DNA of 15,954 nt, taken from the NCBI GenBank assembly GCA_019420465.1, contig JAHZHB010000116.1:1-15954 (forward strand), read 5' to 3'. The number at the start of each line of letters is the position of its first letter. The first letter of the stretch is position 1. Shown here in pieces: positions 15,123 to 15,954 of the stretch. The notes under the pieces were generated by a model. It saw only the letters and a program-made list of their open reading frames with translations. It did not search any database and was not told the origin of the DNA. The translations under genes were made by a program, and so were the position numbers. The stretch is from Lachnospiraceae bacterium. Its GTDB lineage: Bacteria; Bacillota; Clostridia; Lachnospirales; Lachnospiraceae.

Positions 15123-15147
15123 AACTTGTGCAAAATTTACACAAGTT
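15123..15147. promoter_or_regulatory. 25-bp palindromic operator upstream of the MATE-jet operon
   Basis: Arms AACTTGTG and CACAAGTT (15123-15130 and 15140-15147) flank a 9-bp centre that is itself mostly symmetrical (AAA/TTT). On the minus strand the right part includes TTGCAC, a candidate -35 (15133-15128), with TAAATA 16 bp downstream as -10. A protein bound here would block RNA polymerase, as MarR- or TetR-type repressors of efflux pumps do. It lies about 60-85 nt upstream of the MATE ATG. The stretch 15148-15253 shows no other gene or clear signal. Confidence 0.6.
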
Positions 15148-15253
15148 AAATTTTTATTTCATTCACCATCGTTATAAATCTTATCATATATTCCCTGTGT
15201 TTAGAATAATATTTTTCATTATCTATACTATATATTTTTTTGAAACAAAAGGC

Positions 15254-15301
15254 AAAAGATCTCCGAAAAGCCCATCAAATAAGGCTCTCCGGAGATCTTT
15301 T
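15254..15301 (-). terminator. Bidirectional terminator behind the alcohol dehydrogenase gene
   Basis: AAAAGATCTCCG (15254-15265) pairs with 15290-15301 (12 bp), and AGCC (15269-15272) pairs with GGCT (15283-15286) inside it. The plus side ends in TTTTTT, and the minus side ends in TTTT before GCC. It lies 23 nt behind the dehydrogenase stop. Confidence 0.8.
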
Positions 15302-15323
15302 TTCCTACACAGTCTTTATATTT

Positions 15324-15954
15324 TCACATCGCCTTCCGATACAGCATCTCAATATCTTCCAGCCTGGAACTTCTCGGATTTACTGCAATATTACCACTCT
15401 TCATGGCATCGGCAGCCATGGCAGGGATTTCTTCCGCTTTTACACCGACCTCACCAAGCGTGGCCGGGATACCGAGGATATCGTTCAGATCCCGTATCTC
15501 ATCTGCCAGCATAAAGCTTTCAAATCCATCTGCGCCAAGCGGAAGTTCTGCAATATAGTTATAGATCTTTCTATATTTTCCATGGTCTGCCAGTGCATTG
15601 TACTCTACGATCGTCGGAAGCAGGATCGCGTTGGCCACACCGTGTGCCACATTAAAATGTGCACTCACCGGATGGCTCATTGCATGCACATTGCCAAGTC
15701 TTGCAAAGGAAAAGGCAATACCGGCAAACAGAGAACCGACAAGCATCGCCTGTGCCGCCTCCGTATCACCGCGGTTTGCCACATAACGGCGGATATGTCC
15801 GCCGATCAGTTCCATGGCCTTTTCTGCCATAGCATCCGAAAACGGAGAAGCTGCCGTGGACACATACGCTTCAAGTGCATGGATCAGTGCATCCATACCG
15901 CAGGCTGCTGCCACACCGGCAGGCACCGTCATGATCAGATCGGCATCCAGGATC
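15324..15954 (-). CDS. Iron-containing alcohol dehydrogenase, C-terminal part (5' end off the window)
   Basis: The frame is open to the right edge, giving about 209 C-terminal residues of a protein usually near 380. The visible part starts ILDADLIMTVPAGVAAACGMD, so the ATG at 15932 is internal and not a start. The family oxidises or reduces alcohols and aldehydes with NAD(P)H using a catalytic iron. Ligands are all present: Asp and His in MDALIHALEAY, His in HAMSHPVSAH, and His in AHGVANAILLP. No frameshift is seen. The substrate (ethanol, butanol, propanediol or other) cannot be read from this half. The terminator at 15254-15301 follows. Confidence 0.93.
   Translation of the reverse strand, partial: ILDADLIMTVPAGVAAACGMDALIHALEAYVSTAASPFSDAMAEKAMELIGGHIRRYVANRGDTEAAQAMLVGSLFAGIAFSFARLGNVHAMSHPVSAHFNVAHGVANAILLPTIVEYNALADHGKYRKIYNYIAELPLGADGFESFMLADEIRDLNDILGIPATLGEVGVKAEEIPAMAADAMKSGNIAVNPRSSRLEDIEMLYRKAM

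Overview
The window looks like chromosomal DNA from a gut-type anaerobic Firmicute, most likely a Lachnospiraceae member. The signs are moderate GC, strong AGGAGG-type ribosome binding sites, a multidomain flavodiiron protein of clostridial style, Crp/Fnr and MATE proteins of lachnospiral type, and a class C group II intron end. This is inferred from sequence style, not from a database match.

Layout. (1) 1-63: the 5' end of a probable group IIC intron on the minus strand, sitting 6 nt behind a strong terminator hairpin (70-107). (2) 70-257: a promoter with an upstream element and a short, highly structured transcript (a possible small RNA) ending at that terminator. (3) 346-3740: a peptide/nickel-type substrate-binding lipoprotein, a DJ-1/PfpI-like protein without its catalytic cysteine, and a divergent pair of small unknown membrane proteins. 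The promoters of these units and of the putative small RNA share one conserved upstream element (four occurrences), so they look like one local regulon. (4) 3845-4327: a relic of a two-component system in which the start of a response regulator is fused in frame to the ATPase end of a histidine kinase. (5) 4497-7265: a four-domain flavodiiron protein divergent from a Crp/Fnr regulator, with a perfect TGTTGCA-N2-TGCAACA operator between them. (6) 7328-7819: a GNAT acetyltransferase. (7) 7907-8182: a 276-nt near-perfect inverted repeat with two inner hairpins. (8) 8196-15062: a four-gene minus-strand operon of a MATE exporter followed by jetA, jetB and jetC of a Wadjet-type (MukBEF-like) SMC plasmid-defence complex. 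No jetD nuclease gene follows jetC; the giant inverted repeat lies there instead. (9) 15324-15954: the C-terminal half of an iron-containing alcohol dehydrogenase, running off the right edge.

How the parts may work together. The flavodiiron protein should remove O2 or NO, and the Crp/Fnr protein is the likely activator because the operator is centred about 41.5 bp upstream of a predicted start site. The MATE-jetABC operon joins small-molecule export to DNA surveillance under a promoter that carries a 25-bp palindrome. The least described parts are the shared-element regulon at 70-3740 and the jetD-less Wadjet operon with its giant 3' hairpin.
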